Assembly (NCBI GenBank): GCA_016928865.1
Contig: JAFGJX010000042.1
Span: forward strand, 1 to 55,283
DNA from: Spirochaetota bacterium
GTDB lineage: Bacteria; Spirochaetota; UBA4802; UBA5550
Length of the DNA stretch: 55,283 bases
Direction of reading: 5' to 3'
In this document: positions 40,936-49,702 of the stretch, one piece after another
Layout of the letters: the number at the start of each line of letters is the position of its first letter
How positions within the stretch are numbered: position 1 is the first letter of the stretch
Notes under the pieces: model-generated
The model's input: only the letters and a program-made list of their open reading frames with translations
What the model was told of the DNA's origin: nothing
Databases searched by the model: none
Program-made: the position numbers and the translations under genes

Positions 40936-42888
40936 TCAGGCCCCTCTGCGGCGCCGCACCCTCTTCACAATAGCGAAGGCGACAACTCCCGCGAGTGCGA
41001 CAACGACCAGGATAACGCCGAATGCGGACCAGGTGATCCACGTTCCCCTTCTCAGGAGCGAAACCGGACAGAGACTCGGCTGGCTGACGATCCGTCCCAG
41101 TTTTTTCCGGTACCGTTCCGGCATGTCGGGATAGCCGTCGCCATTGGCATCGTCGAAGCCGCGGACGTATTCCAGAAGCCCGACCCACTGCTTTGCCTCC
41201 TGAATGCCCGGCCTGTGCGGGTCAACGTCCACGATTGCCGTGGCCAGATCTTCGATGGGCCTGCCGTTCCGGTCCTTGGGCACAATATTCAGGATGTTCA
41301 TGGTGAAATCCCCGACTATTTTCAGGAACGAGGCGTTGTAATAGTTCGCGGTAATATGATAGAGCTTTTTATTCGAGGTTGAATAGTCGAGCGGCCAGTA
41401 GCCCTCCTCATCGCTGCCGATCTCGATTCCGGTCACCCGGTCGAAGATCATGCGGTGCGGATTACAGGTATACCTGAGTCCCGATATCTGCAGGAAATAA
41501 TCCTCCCCTTTTATCGGATAGATGCTGGCCGGCACCTCCAGCGCTTTCTTGATTTCCGAGGCATGCAGGTACACGGCGACCAGGGGATAGCCCATGGTCC
41601 CGTCGGGACCGAACCCGAGCGGCAGCGAGGAGAACAGGTCCGCTGCCGAGATCCTGCCGGTCTTTCCCTTTGCCACGGCCGCCCTGATGATGCCGTTCGA
41701 ATCGAACGCTGCCACGATCTTCGTGGCCGGGTCGCGCGGATCGTACACGAACCTGTTTGCGTACCACCTGCTCGCGTCCGTTATGAGGTTGCCGACAGGC
41801 GACTCGTCCACCACAAAGTCAAGGTCAAACGGGGTACGCGCAACAATTGAATCAAACTTCAGACCGAGCGGCGAGAGCACCGCACTGCCGACCTCGCCCC
41901 TGTACCCGTCGATAACCCCGGTCAGGCCCGCGTCCCCGGCGATGCGGTCGTCGATCTCGACTATGCGATAGCCGTCAAGCCGCGCCCTGCCGCCGTCGGC
42001 CGTCACATCCAGTATGCCGGCCCAGAGGCCGTAGCACCATGCCTGGACGATGATGGTCTTCCCCTGCACGATCGGTTTCGGAAGCGCGGTGTGCGTATGG
42101 CCGCTGATGATAATATCGATATCAGGCGCTTCGCGCGCAAGGCGCACGTCTTCGGACGCGGACAGGTCATTCAACACAAGACCGCCATGGGAAAGACAGA
42201 CCACCAGATCGACCTTTTCCCGGTTCCTGAGAAGGGCGCTCATCGCCCGCGCCGTTTCAGCCGCATCCCCGAAGGAAACCGGCGCGGCAAAGGGAGAAAC
42301 CTCGGCCGCATCCTTACCCACAAGCCCGAAAAAGCCTATCCTGACCCCGCTTCTCTCCACGACGCGATAGGGCCGCACCAAGCCTTCATCGAACGCTTTC
42401 TTCAGCGTGTCGTCGCGCGGATCCGATGTATTGAAAATGACGTTCGATGACACGACCGGAGGCAGGCCGCCGTTCCGGCGCGCGGCGTCAAGCATGCGCG
42501 CGAGGCCGTCCGGCTTCAGGTCAAACTCATGGTTTCCCAGGGTCACCGCGTCATAGCCCATGCGCTTCATAAGACGCAGTTCCAGCGCCCGCTCCCTGCA
42601 AACCATGTGGAAGAGCGTCCCCATCGTAAAATCGCCCGCATCGACGACCAGTATCGGATTATCACGTTCCGCGCGCGCGTTCCGTATCACTGTCATGATC
42701 CGCGCCCAGCCGCCCCGTGTCCCGTCATCACCGGTCCTGCCGGGGGTGTAATCAAGCATGGGCGGAAACCCGAGAAGATGGGAATGCATGTCATTCGTAT
42801 GCACGAAGGTGAGCTTCCGATCCATTCCGGAGACCGCTAACGGTATTAACAGCAGCAATACGAGAAAAACACTGGCGGACAATTTCAT
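40936..42888 (-). CDS. 5'-nucleotidase/UshA-type metallophosphatase, membrane-anchored
   Basis: 650 residues from the ATG at 42888 (AAGGAGTG upstream). Signal peptide (SASVFLVLLLLIPLAVSG), then the metallophosphatase domain: FVHTNDMHSHLLGF, VVDAGDFTMGTLFH, VTLGNHEFDLKPDGL, LSHGGL, IDIIISGHTHTAL. The 5'-nucleotidase C-terminal domain (VARTPFDLDFVVDESPVGNLITDASRW) binds substrate. Near the end are an EF-hand-like DANGDGYPD and a transmembrane helix (VILVVVALAGVVAFAIV) followed by Arg/Lys. It probably removes phosphate from extracytoplasmic nucleotides while tethered by its C-terminus. Confidence 0.88.
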   Translation of the reverse strand: MKLSASVFLVLLLLIPLAVSGMDRKLTFVHTNDMHSHLLGFPPMLDYTPGRTGDDGTRGGWARIMTVIRNARAERDNPILVVDAGDFTMGTLFHMVCRERALELRLMKRMGYDAVTLGNHEFDLKPDGLARMLDAARRNGGLPPVVSSNVIFNTSDPRDDTLKKAFDEGLVRPYRVVERSGVRIGFFGLVGKDAAEVSPFAAPVSFGDAAETARAMSALLRNREKVDLVVCLSHGGLVLNDLSASEDVRLAREAPDIDIIISGHTHTALPKPIVQGKTIIVQAWCYGLWAGILDVTADGGRARLDGYRIVEIDDRIAGDAGLTGVIDGYRGEVGSAVLSPLGLKFDSIVARTPFDLDFVVDESPVGNLITDASRWYANRFVYDPRDPATKIVAAFDSNGIIRAAVAKGKTGRISAADLFSSLPLGFGPDGTMGYPLVAVYLHASEIKKALEVPASIYPIKGEDYFLQISGLRYTCNPHRMIFDRVTGIEIGSDEEGYWPLDYSTSNKKLYHITANYYNASFLKIVGDFTMNILNIVPKDRNGRPIEDLATAIVDVDPHRPGIQEAKQWVGLLEYVRGFDDANGDGYPDMPERYRKKLGRIVSQPSLCPVSLLRRGTWITWSAFGVILVVVALAGVVAFAIVKRVRRRRGA

Positions 42889-43005
42889 ATAACACTCCTT
42901 ACGCCGCAACGCTGCCCCCTCCCGGGGAGGATTCATGCATATACGAACAGAAAAAATATATCAAGTATAAATTATTTACCCGCGCCGCCGCGGCACGGGG
43001 CAGGG

Positions 43006-43881
43006 ATGATATATTTTCTTGACAGGAAGAACAAAACCGTGCGAGAATATCGATCATTTATTTCGATGCAGACCTTGAAAAAAAAAAGCCATCTTCCCAT
43101 ACTCGTGATCATCCCGCACGGCGGCTACAGGGTCCCGGAGGAATTCCAGGGATATGAGGCGGTTGACCGTCTCAGCCTTTTCCTCCAGTCCGATACCTGC
43201 GCGAATGAACTCTTCACCTTCGGGAACAGGGTCGCGGGCACCATAGACACCGCCATCTCGCGGCTCTTTACCGATCTGGACCGCCCGCTGACCGCCCTGC
43301 CGCCGGACCAGGACGGGATCATAAAGAAATCGACCCTCACAGGAAAGCCGGTCTTCGCCGGAAGTCATTTCCCTGACGAGATCGCGATTGCCAATGTTCT
43401 ACGCCGCTACTGGTCGCCCTTCCACAATGCGATCAGCAAGATCATTGAAACCGGGGGCATACGGCTGATACTCGAGTGTCACACCATCATGGCGGTGGGG
43501 CCGAAATTCTCGCACGATCCGGAAAAACCGCGTCCCATTGCGCGTCTGGAGCACGTCATCCCGTCGGACGACGGCGCCGTGAACACCTGCGATCCCGCAC
43601 TGGCGCGCGGGCTCCTGGATAGCCTAAAAAAATCCCTCGCCGGAGAGGAGGATACCATTGCAGAAAAACTGGAGGTCAGCCGCGAGCCGTCCCGCGGCTA
43701 CATTCTCGCCCGTTACGGCTCCAGCCACATCCCCATGATCCGGCTCTCGCTCTCAAAATCATTATATCTGAACGAAACTTATTTTAATATTGACTTCATG
43801 AAGGTGGATGAACTCCGGTTGCGGTACCTGCGCGATCTCGTCTGGAATGCGGTAGAACGATTCTTCAGCCGCAATTTCTGA
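43006..43881 (+). CDS. N-formylglutamate amidohydrolase-like protein
   Basis: 291 residues if the first ATG is used; an ATG at 43066 gives 271 residues and starts closer to the family pattern, and neither has a good ribosome site. Family features: PILVIIPHGGYRVPEEF near the N-terminus, RLFTDLDRP (Asn/Asp-Arg pattern), LILECHTIM, SREPSRGYILARYGSSHIPMIRLSLSKSLYLNE. Zinc hydrolases of this family deformylate formylglutamate in His breakdown, but many members have unknown substrates; no hut genes are near. Confidence 0.75.
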   Translation: MIYFLDRKNKTVREYRSFISMQTLKKKSHLPILVIIPHGGYRVPEEFQGYEAVDRLSLFLQSDTCANELFTFGNRVAGTIDTAISRLFTDLDRPLTALPPDQDGIIKKSTLTGKPVFAGSHFPDEIAIANVLRRYWSPFHNAISKIIETGGIRLILECHTIMAVGPKFSHDPEKPRPIARLEHVIPSDDGAVNTCDPALARGLLDSLKKSLAGEEDTIAEKLEVSREPSRGYILARYGSSHIPMIRLSLSKSLYLNETYFNIDFMKVDELRLRYLRDLVWNAVERFFSRNF

Positions 43882-43925
43882 GAGCTTCTCCGGGATCCAT
43901 GGCAAAAAAATAATGGTCCGCAGCA

Positions 43926-43951
43926 ATAAAAAAGCCCCCGGAAGGGGGCTG
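43926..43951 (-). terminator. intrinsic terminator after the 44003 lipoprotein gene
   Basis: GCCCCC/GGGGGC stem with GGAA loop; on the minus strand followed by TTTTTTATT. It may also end the plus-strand gene at 43881. Confidence 0.75.
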
Positions 43952-44002
43952 GCTTGGCGCGATAAATCAAATTCCACGCTATCAGCGGCATGTCCGCGCA
44001 GG

Positions 44003-44440
44003 CTACTTCATTACGCCTGTTTGCCCCACCTTTTTTGCCATCTCCTGCGAGGCCTTCATTACCTCGGGATCCATCATGTATTTCATCATTTTCATCGAAA
44101 CGGTGAGAAGCTTCTGCGACATCGCCTCCATCTTCTCGAATTCCTCTTTTACCTCGGCCGGGGGGTTCTTTTTATCCCATGCCTTCATCTCGGGATATTT
44201 TTTCTCTATCTCTTCCCCTCTCTTTACAAGCTTCTCCAGCTTTTCGCCCATCTCCGTGATGGCCTCAGCCACCTCCTTGGCACTGCTGGACTTTTCAAGA
44301 GCGGTAATATAGTCCTCATTGGCTTTAATAACATCATTCAGGTATTCCTTCAAGTCTCCGTATTTTCCAGCGGGCTTGCAAGCGAAGCTGATCAACGCAA
44401 AAACCGCAGCTACCGTCAATGCCATAATTTTCTTCATCAT
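44003..44440 (-). CDS. small helical lipoprotein
   Basis: 145 residues. AGGAG precedes ATGATG at 44440. Lipoprotein signal with lipobox ALISFAC. The mature part is highly charged and predicted helical (EMGEKLEKLVKRGEEIEKKYPEM-like heptads), ending with KKVGQTGVMK. No family recognised; likely a small envelope lipoprotein. A strong terminator follows. Confidence 0.7.
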   Translation of the reverse strand: MMKKIMALTVAAVFALISFACKPAGKYGDLKEYLNDVIKANEDYITALEKSSSAKEVAEAITEMGEKLEKLVKRGEEIEKKYPEMKAWDKKNPPAEVKEEFEKMEAMSQKLLTVSMKMMKYMMDPEVMKASQEMAKKVGQTGVMK

Positions 44441-44573
44441 GTGTGGTCTCCTAAAAATAATCTGCCATCAGAAGCCGTTAAATTCGAGGCTTCAATTCCG
44501 CGATGGAGCGTCATTCCGCACGGACGCTTCTGCGACCGTCCATCACAGGCGGCATTAGATTAAAAAACACCTA

Positions 44574-45488
44574 TTATGTCAAACCTAAAATATAATCATA
44601 TGCCTCGAGCGCAGCGGTAGCCCCCTCCGCGGCGGCCATCACGATCTGGCGCCGGGAGCCGCTCCTCAGGTCGCCCGCCGCAAAGAGCCCCGGGACTTCG
44701 GTTCGCATATTTATGTCCACGACCACTTCCCTGTTTTCATCCAGCACCTCGGCTGGAAGATAACCCGTGTTCGCGTCGAACCCGACGAATATGAAAACAC
44801 CGTCCACCGCAAGGTCCGAACGCGCTCCCGTCTTCACGTTTTTCAGGGTAAGACCTTCAACCTTCGTCGCTCCGTTGATCGACTCGACTACGGTATCGAG
44901 AACCGGTTCAATCCTATCACTGGCCGCCACCCTGTCCTGGAGGATCTTTACGCCGCGATACTGGTCACGCCTGTGAATGAGATAAACCTTGCTTGCAAAG
45001 CGGGTGAGAAAATGCGCCTCTTCGAGTGCGGTATTACCGCCGCCGATCACCGCGCAGACCCGGTCGCGGTAAAACGCGCCGTCGCAGGTTGCGCAGAATG
45101 AGACGCCATGCCCGATATACTGCTCCTCGCCGGGGACGTTCAGCCTCCGATAGGATGCGCCTGTGGCTGCGATCACGGTTTTCGCCTCCATCACCTGGCC
45201 TCCGGCCATTGTTACTGAAAACCGGCCGGCATCGGCTGCAACAGACTCGACATCGCCGCTCACTATTTCCGTTCCGAGCCGGCGCGCCTGCTCCTCCATG
45301 CGGGACATAAGCTCCCAGCCGGAAAGAGGTTCTGCAAAGCCAGGGTAGTTTTCAACCTCGTAGGTATTTATAACCTGTCCTCCAGGTGAAAACTTTTCGA
45401 CCACCAGCAGGTCGAGGCCGGCCCTTATTCCGTAGATTGCGGCCGAAAGTCCCGCAGGACCTGCCCCGACAATAATAAGATCTTTCAT
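44574..45488 (-). CDS. trxB: thioredoxin reductase
   Basis: 304 residues. FAD-binding IIVGAGPAGLSAAIYGIRAGL at the N-terminus, redox pair C132-Ala-Thr-C135 (SFCATCDGAF), NADPH site AVIGGGNTALEEAHFL, and the C-terminal FAD motif GLFAAGDLRSGSRRQIVMAAAEGATAAL. It reduces thioredoxin with NADPH. GGAGT stands 7 bases before the ATG. Monocistronic; no thioredoxin gene in the window. Confidence 0.92.
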   Translation of the reverse strand: MKDLIIVGAGPAGLSAAIYGIRAGLDLLVVEKFSPGGQVINTYEVENYPGFAEPLSGWELMSRMEEQARRLGTEIVSGDVESVAADAGRFSVTMAGGQVMEAKTVIAATGASYRRLNVPGEEQYIGHGVSFCATCDGAFYRDRVCAVIGGGNTALEEAHFLTRFASKVYLIHRRDQYRGVKILQDRVAASDRIEPVLDTVVESINGATKVEGLTLKNVKTGARSDLAVDGVFIFVGFDANTGYLPAEVLDENREVVVDINMRTEVPGLFAAGDLRSGSRRQIVMAAAEGATAALEAYDYILGLT

Positions 45489-45665
45489 GGTTTAACTCCA
45501 CACAATTCGCAATTATGTCAACATGCAGCCAGCACATGAAGGCTGAACTGCAATGATGGGCGCTGTTACAAATTTTTAGCAAGTAAAAATATGGTTGAAA
45601 TCTCATCAAAATAATAATCATGATTCTTATTTTCAATCAATCAAGACGAGGGATGACGCCACGAT

Positions 45666-45899
45666 ATGAAACAGATCGAGAACAAAGACATTGAAAGCGC
45701 CCGCAGGCGGTTTATCATTTCAATTATCCTGCTCATTCTGGCCGTAATATACACAATTTCTCCCATAGATGTAATACCCGACATTATACCAATAACCGGG
45801 CTTCTTGATGACATTCCCCTGCTCTTGACCACTGCCGCAAACGCGGGCTATTCCTACCGGAAACTTAAAAAAGAACAAAAGCAGAATGAGGCAAAATGA
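45666..45899 (+). CDS. DUF1232 (YkvA-like) membrane protein
   Basis: 77 residues. A hydrophobic helix (FIISIILLILAVIYTI) is followed by the DUF1232 hallmark SPIDVIPDIIPITGLLDDIPLL, then a charged tail (KKEQKQNEAK). Function of the family is unknown. The ribosome site is weak. It precedes the candidate selenoprotein gene by about 130 bases but the latter has its own promoter. Confidence 0.85.
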   Translation: MKQIENKDIESARRRFIISIILLILAVIYTISPIDVIPDIIPITGLLDDIPLLLTTAANAGYSYRKLKKEQKQNEAK

Positions 45900-45958
45900 T
45901 ACACCTTTTCAAACAGGCTCACTGTTATTTGTATTCCGCATACGTTATTATAAAAAGC

Positions 45959-45987
45959 TTGACAAAAATATAGTATTTTAGTATATT
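45959..45987 (+). promoter_or_regulatory. near-consensus sigma70-type promoter for the 46032 gene
   Basis: TTGACA (45959-45964), 17-base AT-rich spacer, TATATT (45982-45987). Predicted start about 45994, giving a 38-base leader before the AAAGGA ribosome site at 46021-46026. Confidence 0.75.
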
Positions 45988-46031
45988 ATTATATATTAAG
46001 TTACTAATAATTCTGCCGGGAAAGGATTTTT

Positions 46032-46175
46032 ATGAATTCAATTATATGGCTCATTATTTTTCTTATTTTCTGGTTCGTTCTCCAGCGCTACATCCTGCCT
46101 CGCTTCGGCGTGCCTACCTGAATGTCTCCGAACTGTTCTCTGGAAGAGAACAAAGAAAAAAACAAGAAAGAATGA
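46032..46175 (+). CDS. candidate small membrane selenoprotein (in-frame TGA)
   Basis: From the ATG at 46032 (AAAGGA 5-6 bases upstream) the frame runs 29 codons, meets TGA at 46119-46121, continues 17 codons and stops at TGA 46173-46175. With the first TGA read as selenocysteine the product has 47 residues: a hydrophobic helix (SIIWLIIFLIFWFVL), QRYILPRFGVPT, then U, MSPNC and a Lys/Glu-rich tail. A cysteine five residues after U would give a U-x4-C pair. A perfect 8-base hairpin (46134-46152) starts 12 bases past the TGA, with G in the first loop positions, fitting a bacterial SECIS. If there is no readthrough, it is a 29-residue membrane peptide. I recall small proteins ending LGVPT-Cys-MS in other bacteria, but have not checked. 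Confidence 0.6.
46134..46152 (+). promoter_or_regulatory. bacterial SECIS-like hairpin
   Basis: TGTTCTCT-GGA-AGAGAACA, or a 7-base stem with TGGAA loop. The apical loop lies about 20-24 bases after the in-frame TGA, similar to the spacing in E. coli fdhF. Confidence 0.55.
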
Positions 46176-46546
46176 TTCAAGCAGCACCGTGTTCCTTTGT
46201 TGCAAGGACCGGCCAGACAGAATCAGATTCAAACAACAGTTCATACATTGATTCCAGTCTCGGGACGCTGTCCTGACTGGAATCAATTATTCTCTGTCTA
46301 GAATTCTAACGTCAGTACACACTGAACGGATGACATAATGATAATTCTTTACCGGGAGAGACATATTATCAGAAATTTTGTAAATTATTTGCATCATGAT
46401 CAGAAAAAACAAATTTTTATTTTCTCACGCCATCATTTTTAAAAAAATAAATTGACTTGAAATTAATAATGATGAGTATAGTTAAACATCAATCACAGCA
46501 TAGATGCGGAATTACTCCATATCATCATGCCTTTTTAAATATGGAA
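46176..46546. other. gene-free AT-rich stretch with one large hairpin
   Basis: Contains the hairpin at 46247-46287 and little else. AT content rises after 46300. No promoter for the MORN gene can be fixed. Confidence 0.45.
46247..46287 (+). terminator. large hairpin, possible terminator of the 46032 unit
   Basis: Perfect 13-base arms ATTGATTCCAGTC/GACTGGAATCAAT enclosing GGAC-GCT-GTCC. It is followed by TATTCT rather than a long T-run, so it may stabilise or end the transcript. Confidence 0.5.
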
Positions 46547-46825
46547 ATGAAAAAATTCATATTAATAATGTCAGCGGTGCTCACGTCTTTGACAATATGC
46601 ATCTCCTGCGGCCAAAAACATGAACAGGTCCAGGTTGACAAGAAGGGCGGAAGGTGCGTGAAGGGCAATTGCAGGAACGGGGTCGGAACCTATATCTATC
46701 CCAGCGGGAACAGGTATGAGGGAGAATTCAGGAGCAATATGCCTTTTGGCTACGGAACCATGTATTATAAAAACGGAAAGAGCATTAAGGGAAAATGGAA
46801 GTGGGGAAGACCAGACCTAAGATAA
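46547..46825 (+). CDS. MORN-repeat lipoprotein
   Basis: 92 residues from the ATG at 46547; ATG at 46541 is equally possible and neither has a strong ribosome site. Lipoprotein signal (FILIMSAVLTSLTICISC). Two MORN units follow: GVGTYIYPSGNRYEGEF and GYGTMYYKNGKSIKGKW. MORN repeats form beta-hairpin rods; the bacterial role is unknown. Confidence 0.75.
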   Translation: MKKFILIMSAVLTSLTICISCGQKHEQVQVDKKGGRCVKGNCRNGVGTYIYPSGNRYEGEFRSNMPFGYGTMYYKNGKSIKGKWKWGRPDLR

Positions 46826-46833
46826 CCAGAGCC

Positions 46834-46956
46834 ATGGCGAGAGAGAAAAAATCCTGCCCGGAGCAGGAGCTTAAAGATAAAATAAAGCAGGCCCTGTTGA
46901 AAAACAGCAGAAAAGCGGACAAAGAGGAGATTGCCTTCCTTTTAAAGCGCTTTTAA
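46834..46956 (+). CDS. small charged protein (40 residues)
   Basis: Starts 8 bases after the MORN stop. The sequence is Lys/Glu-rich and helical (ELKDKIKQALLKNSRKADKE) ending in FLLKRF. No strong ribosome site, but the even amphipathic pattern and close spacing support a real, possibly coupled gene. Confidence 0.45.
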   Translation: MAREKKSCPEQELKDKIKQALLKNSRKADKEEIAFLLKRF

Positions 46957-47066
46957 TCAAAAGCCGGCATCAGCATGCGCAATCCTGCAATTATGCACGT
47001 CATCTGCCCCATGTGTATAAATACAGGGCAAACAGCCGGCTGGGTCCCTGCGGTTGGGGAAGCAGG

Positions 47067-48023
47067 CTATTGGCGTTCTAATCTGATCTCGGCCAGCGCA
47101 ACATCATTCCACTTCTTACCCTTATAGATACCGTCAATAATAAAACGGATCCGGGCGGCATTCTTATATGTGCCGGCCTCCTGCATTTCCCGCTTTCCAT
47201 CAGCAAAATTAATCGTTGCGGTCTGCTGTTTATCACCCGCATCACGGTATTCAACCTTCATGCTTTTTACGCGATTGTTCAGCTCATACAGGTCTCCACC
47301 GGCACCATACGAGGCAAATTTTTTATCCACTTTAACAAACCCATTAATCATCGAAACTTTTACGGTAACCGGCTCCGGAAAAACAATCTCCACCCACGAG
47401 CCTACACCTCCGTTTCCCGCCTGCCAGGTTGTCCCCGCATCACGGTCAAAAAGGTTCCCGGGACCAAAGGTATATCCTGCGCTATCCGGTATGGATGTTG
47501 ATGTATCGACCATGCACTTCCCTATTCCCGGAATATATATCTCTTTACTACCCTGAATCTTTGCATCAGCACCTTCTCTGACAGACCCTTTCTTGACCCA
47601 GCCCTGTACATTCAGGCCGGCGCTTATGTAGTACCAGCCATCCTTCATGCCGAGCATAATCGCTTTTGATCCTGTCGGAACAATTAAACGCACCTTTGAT
47701 TCCACATCGGGCTGATCATACAGTCTCGCGGCAGCAGTGAATTCGAGCACCCTTTTTGCGCCTTTATGCACATATTGCTTCATGATCCACCCTTCGGTCA
47801 CCCCGTCCAGCAGCCGCACCTTCAGCCAGTCCCCATCCGCCTGCTCATCAATAATCCTCACGATCTGGCCCCTGTTCACGTCCTTGACATCTTTATACGC
47901 GCCCTTCCTGTCGGAGGGAACATCGCGCAGGCCTGTGTTTATAAGGGTGACGCCTTCTTTTTTGCACGCCCATGAAAGAAGGAGTGCGGCGCATACCAGC
48001 ATGCCCACTATTCTTTTATACAT
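47067..48023 (-). CDS. lipoprotein with SH3 domains and discoidin-like domain
   Basis: 318 residues from the ATG at 48023 (GGAGGG upstream). Lipobox LLSWAC. Two bacterial SH3 units follow: VNRGQIVRIIDEQADGDWLKVRL-GWIMKQYV and AARLYDQPDVESKVRLIVPTGSKAIMLGMKDGWYYI-GWVKKGSV. The C-terminal about 140 residues resemble a galactose-binding/discoidin-like domain (NLFDRDAGTTWQAGNGGVGSWVEIVF; IRFIIDGIYKGKKWNDVALAEIRL), as found next to NADase-type domains. Probably binds cell-wall or surface glycans. Confidence 0.8.
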   Translation of the reverse strand: MYKRIVGMLVCAALLLSWACKKEGVTLINTGLRDVPSDRKGAYKDVKDVNRGQIVRIIDEQADGDWLKVRLLDGVTEGWIMKQYVHKGAKRVLEFTAAARLYDQPDVESKVRLIVPTGSKAIMLGMKDGWYYISAGLNVQGWVKKGSVREGADAKIQGSKEIYIPGIGKCMVDTSTSIPDSAGYTFGPGNLFDRDAGTTWQAGNGGVGSWVEIVFPEPVTVKVSMINGFVKVDKKFASYGAGGDLYELNNRVKSMKVEYRDAGDKQQTATINFADGKREMQEAGTYKNAARIRFIIDGIYKGKKWNDVALAEIRLERQ

Positions 48024-48116
48024 AATAATCCCTCCATGCATTGCAGCTATGTGAAAACTGCAGGCGCTCATTGTTACAGGCCCGCTTTCAATCCTACTGA
48101 CGCCATGAATCCCGAC

Positions 48117-48932
48117 TCATATGTGTTTCCGTAAAAACTGTTCAATGCCCGATGCATACTGCGTCGCCGACATCATGAATCCGGTGTTGTGCGGCCCACG
48201 AATTACAAGCATTTCTTTCGGTTCCGGCGCGATCCTGAAGAGCTTCTCGCCGAGTTCATAGGGGACAATCTCGTCCTCCGGGCTGTGTATCACCAGCACG
48301 GGACATCTCACCCGCGCGAGAAGGGCGGCCGTATCATAGGTATCGCCGAACAGCAACATCCCGGGCGCAAGCGGGTAATGAAAATTAGCGACATCCGCAG
48401 CCCTGGTAAAGGTTGATTCAAGCACGAGCGCGCGCGGCGTTCGCGCAGCGCAGAGCCACGCGGCCATGGCACCGCCCAGCGACCTTCCGATAACGACGAT
48501 CTTCCCCGCCTCGATCTTTCTTACTCCGGTCAGATAATACCAGGCCGCCTCGACGTCCCGACATGTTCCCTCCTCGGTGGGAACACCTTCGCTTCTTCCA
48601 TAACCCCGATAATCAAAGAGAAATACATCGAGCCCCATTGATTTATATATTCCCACAGTCTGTATCAAAAAAGAGATATTGCCCCCGTTACCATGGCAGA
48701 AAAGCACAGCGCCCCTGCCCTTTCCGGCAGGGACCCACCATCCATTCAGCCTCACTCCATCTGAAGCACGGAAATATACATCCTCATACGTGAAGCCTTC
48801 GTCCGAGGGGACTGCAACGATTTCCCGATACGGATAAAAAAGGAAACGGTTCTTACAACTGCACTCCGCCATTGACGCGGCAGAGATAAAAAATACGATG
48901 GCGACAACAATTCCGCGCCGCGAAAAGCTCAT
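48117..48932 (-). CDS. alpha/beta hydrolase, BEM46/ABHD13-like
   Basis: 271 residues from the ATG at 48932; a TTG 5 codons upstream is less likely. N-terminal hydrophobic signal or anchor with a Cys (SAASMAECSC), then LNGWWVPAGKGRGAVLFCHGNGGNIS (oxyanion), DVFLFDYRGYGRSEG, nucleophile elbow GRSLGGAMAAW, Asp in HSPEDEIVPYELGE and His in GPHNTGF. All triad residues are visible. A serine esterase/hydrolase of unknown substrate, probably exported. Confidence 0.85.
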   Translation of the reverse strand: MSFSRRGIVVAIVFFISAASMAECSCKNRFLFYPYREIVAVPSDEGFTYEDVYFRASDGVRLNGWWVPAGKGRGAVLFCHGNGGNISFLIQTVGIYKSMGLDVFLFDYRGYGRSEGVPTEEGTCRDVEAAWYYLTGVRKIEAGKIVVIGRSLGGAMAAWLCAARTPRALVLESTFTRAADVANFHYPLAPGMLLFGDTYDTAALLARVRCPVLVIHSPEDEIVPYELGEKLFRIAPEPKEMLVIRGPHNTGFMMSATQYASGIEQFLRKHI

Positions 48933-49123
48933 TTTTTTCTCTTGCACTTAAACAACAACCTCATAAGAAATAATAAAAAATATCACAGAATACGAATCCT
49001 GTGAATATCAAATGATAAATATTTCTTGCGGCGTATCAATAATTTTTTACATATAGGATAAAATTATTTTGCTGTCCATCCGGCAGATTGTCATTTCGCA
49101 GGAAGGACACCAGGGAGCATGCC

Positions 49124-49702
49124 ATGAACAAGTGGGAGATAAAAGCCGACAAGGAACTTTTCCGACGGAGAATTTTTTCGGTTAAAGACATTGAATGCTA
49201 TCACCCGGACAAGGACATTACGCACAGGTTTTTCACCATTTCCACACCTGACTGGATAAATGTCGTCGCGACAACCGAAGACGACAGATTTATTATGGTG
49301 AGACAACATCGTCTTGGCACGGATGAAATCACCCTGGAAACCCCCGGCGGACTTATTGAGGAGGGAGAATCACCGGAAGAAACAGTAAAGAGGGAGCTTC
49401 GCGAAGAAACAGGATATGAGGCAGAAAAAATTCATCTTTTAAAAAAGCTCTCTGTCAATCCGGCAATATTCAACAACTATATATACTTTTATTATGCAGG
49501 CAATTGCAGACGTATACACGATCAGGACCTTGATCCTGCCGAGGATATTGAAGTCCTCACATTTTCCCGCAATGAGATACTCGAAATGATCAGGAACGGT
49601 CCGATCAGTCACACTATTATTGTGACCGCCTTATTTCTCTATTTCTTGTCTGGGTGGGCCGGACTTCCAGTGGAGGGGAATCCGCTCGCAGGGCTTATTT
49701 GA
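49124..49702 (+). CDS. Nudix hydrolase, ADP-ribose pyrophosphatase-like
   Basis: 192 residues from the ATG at 49124 (AGGGAG upstream), not the frame opening at 49088. A complete Nudix box is visible: GGLIEEGESPEETVKRELRE followed by ETGYE. N-terminal EIKADKELFRRRIFSVKDIECYHPD fits the NudF-like domain-swapping segment, suggesting ADP-ribose or similar NDP-sugar substrates. The last 8 bases overlap the convergent gene at 49695. Confidence 0.88.
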   Translation: MNKWEIKADKELFRRRIFSVKDIECYHPDKDITHRFFTISTPDWINVVATTEDDRFIMVRQHRLGTDEITLETPGGLIEEGESPEETVKRELREETGYEAEKIHLLKKLSVNPAIFNNYIYFYYAGNCRRIHDQDLDPAEDIEVLTFSRNEILEMIRNGPISHTIIVTALFLYFLSGWAGLPVEGNPLAGLI

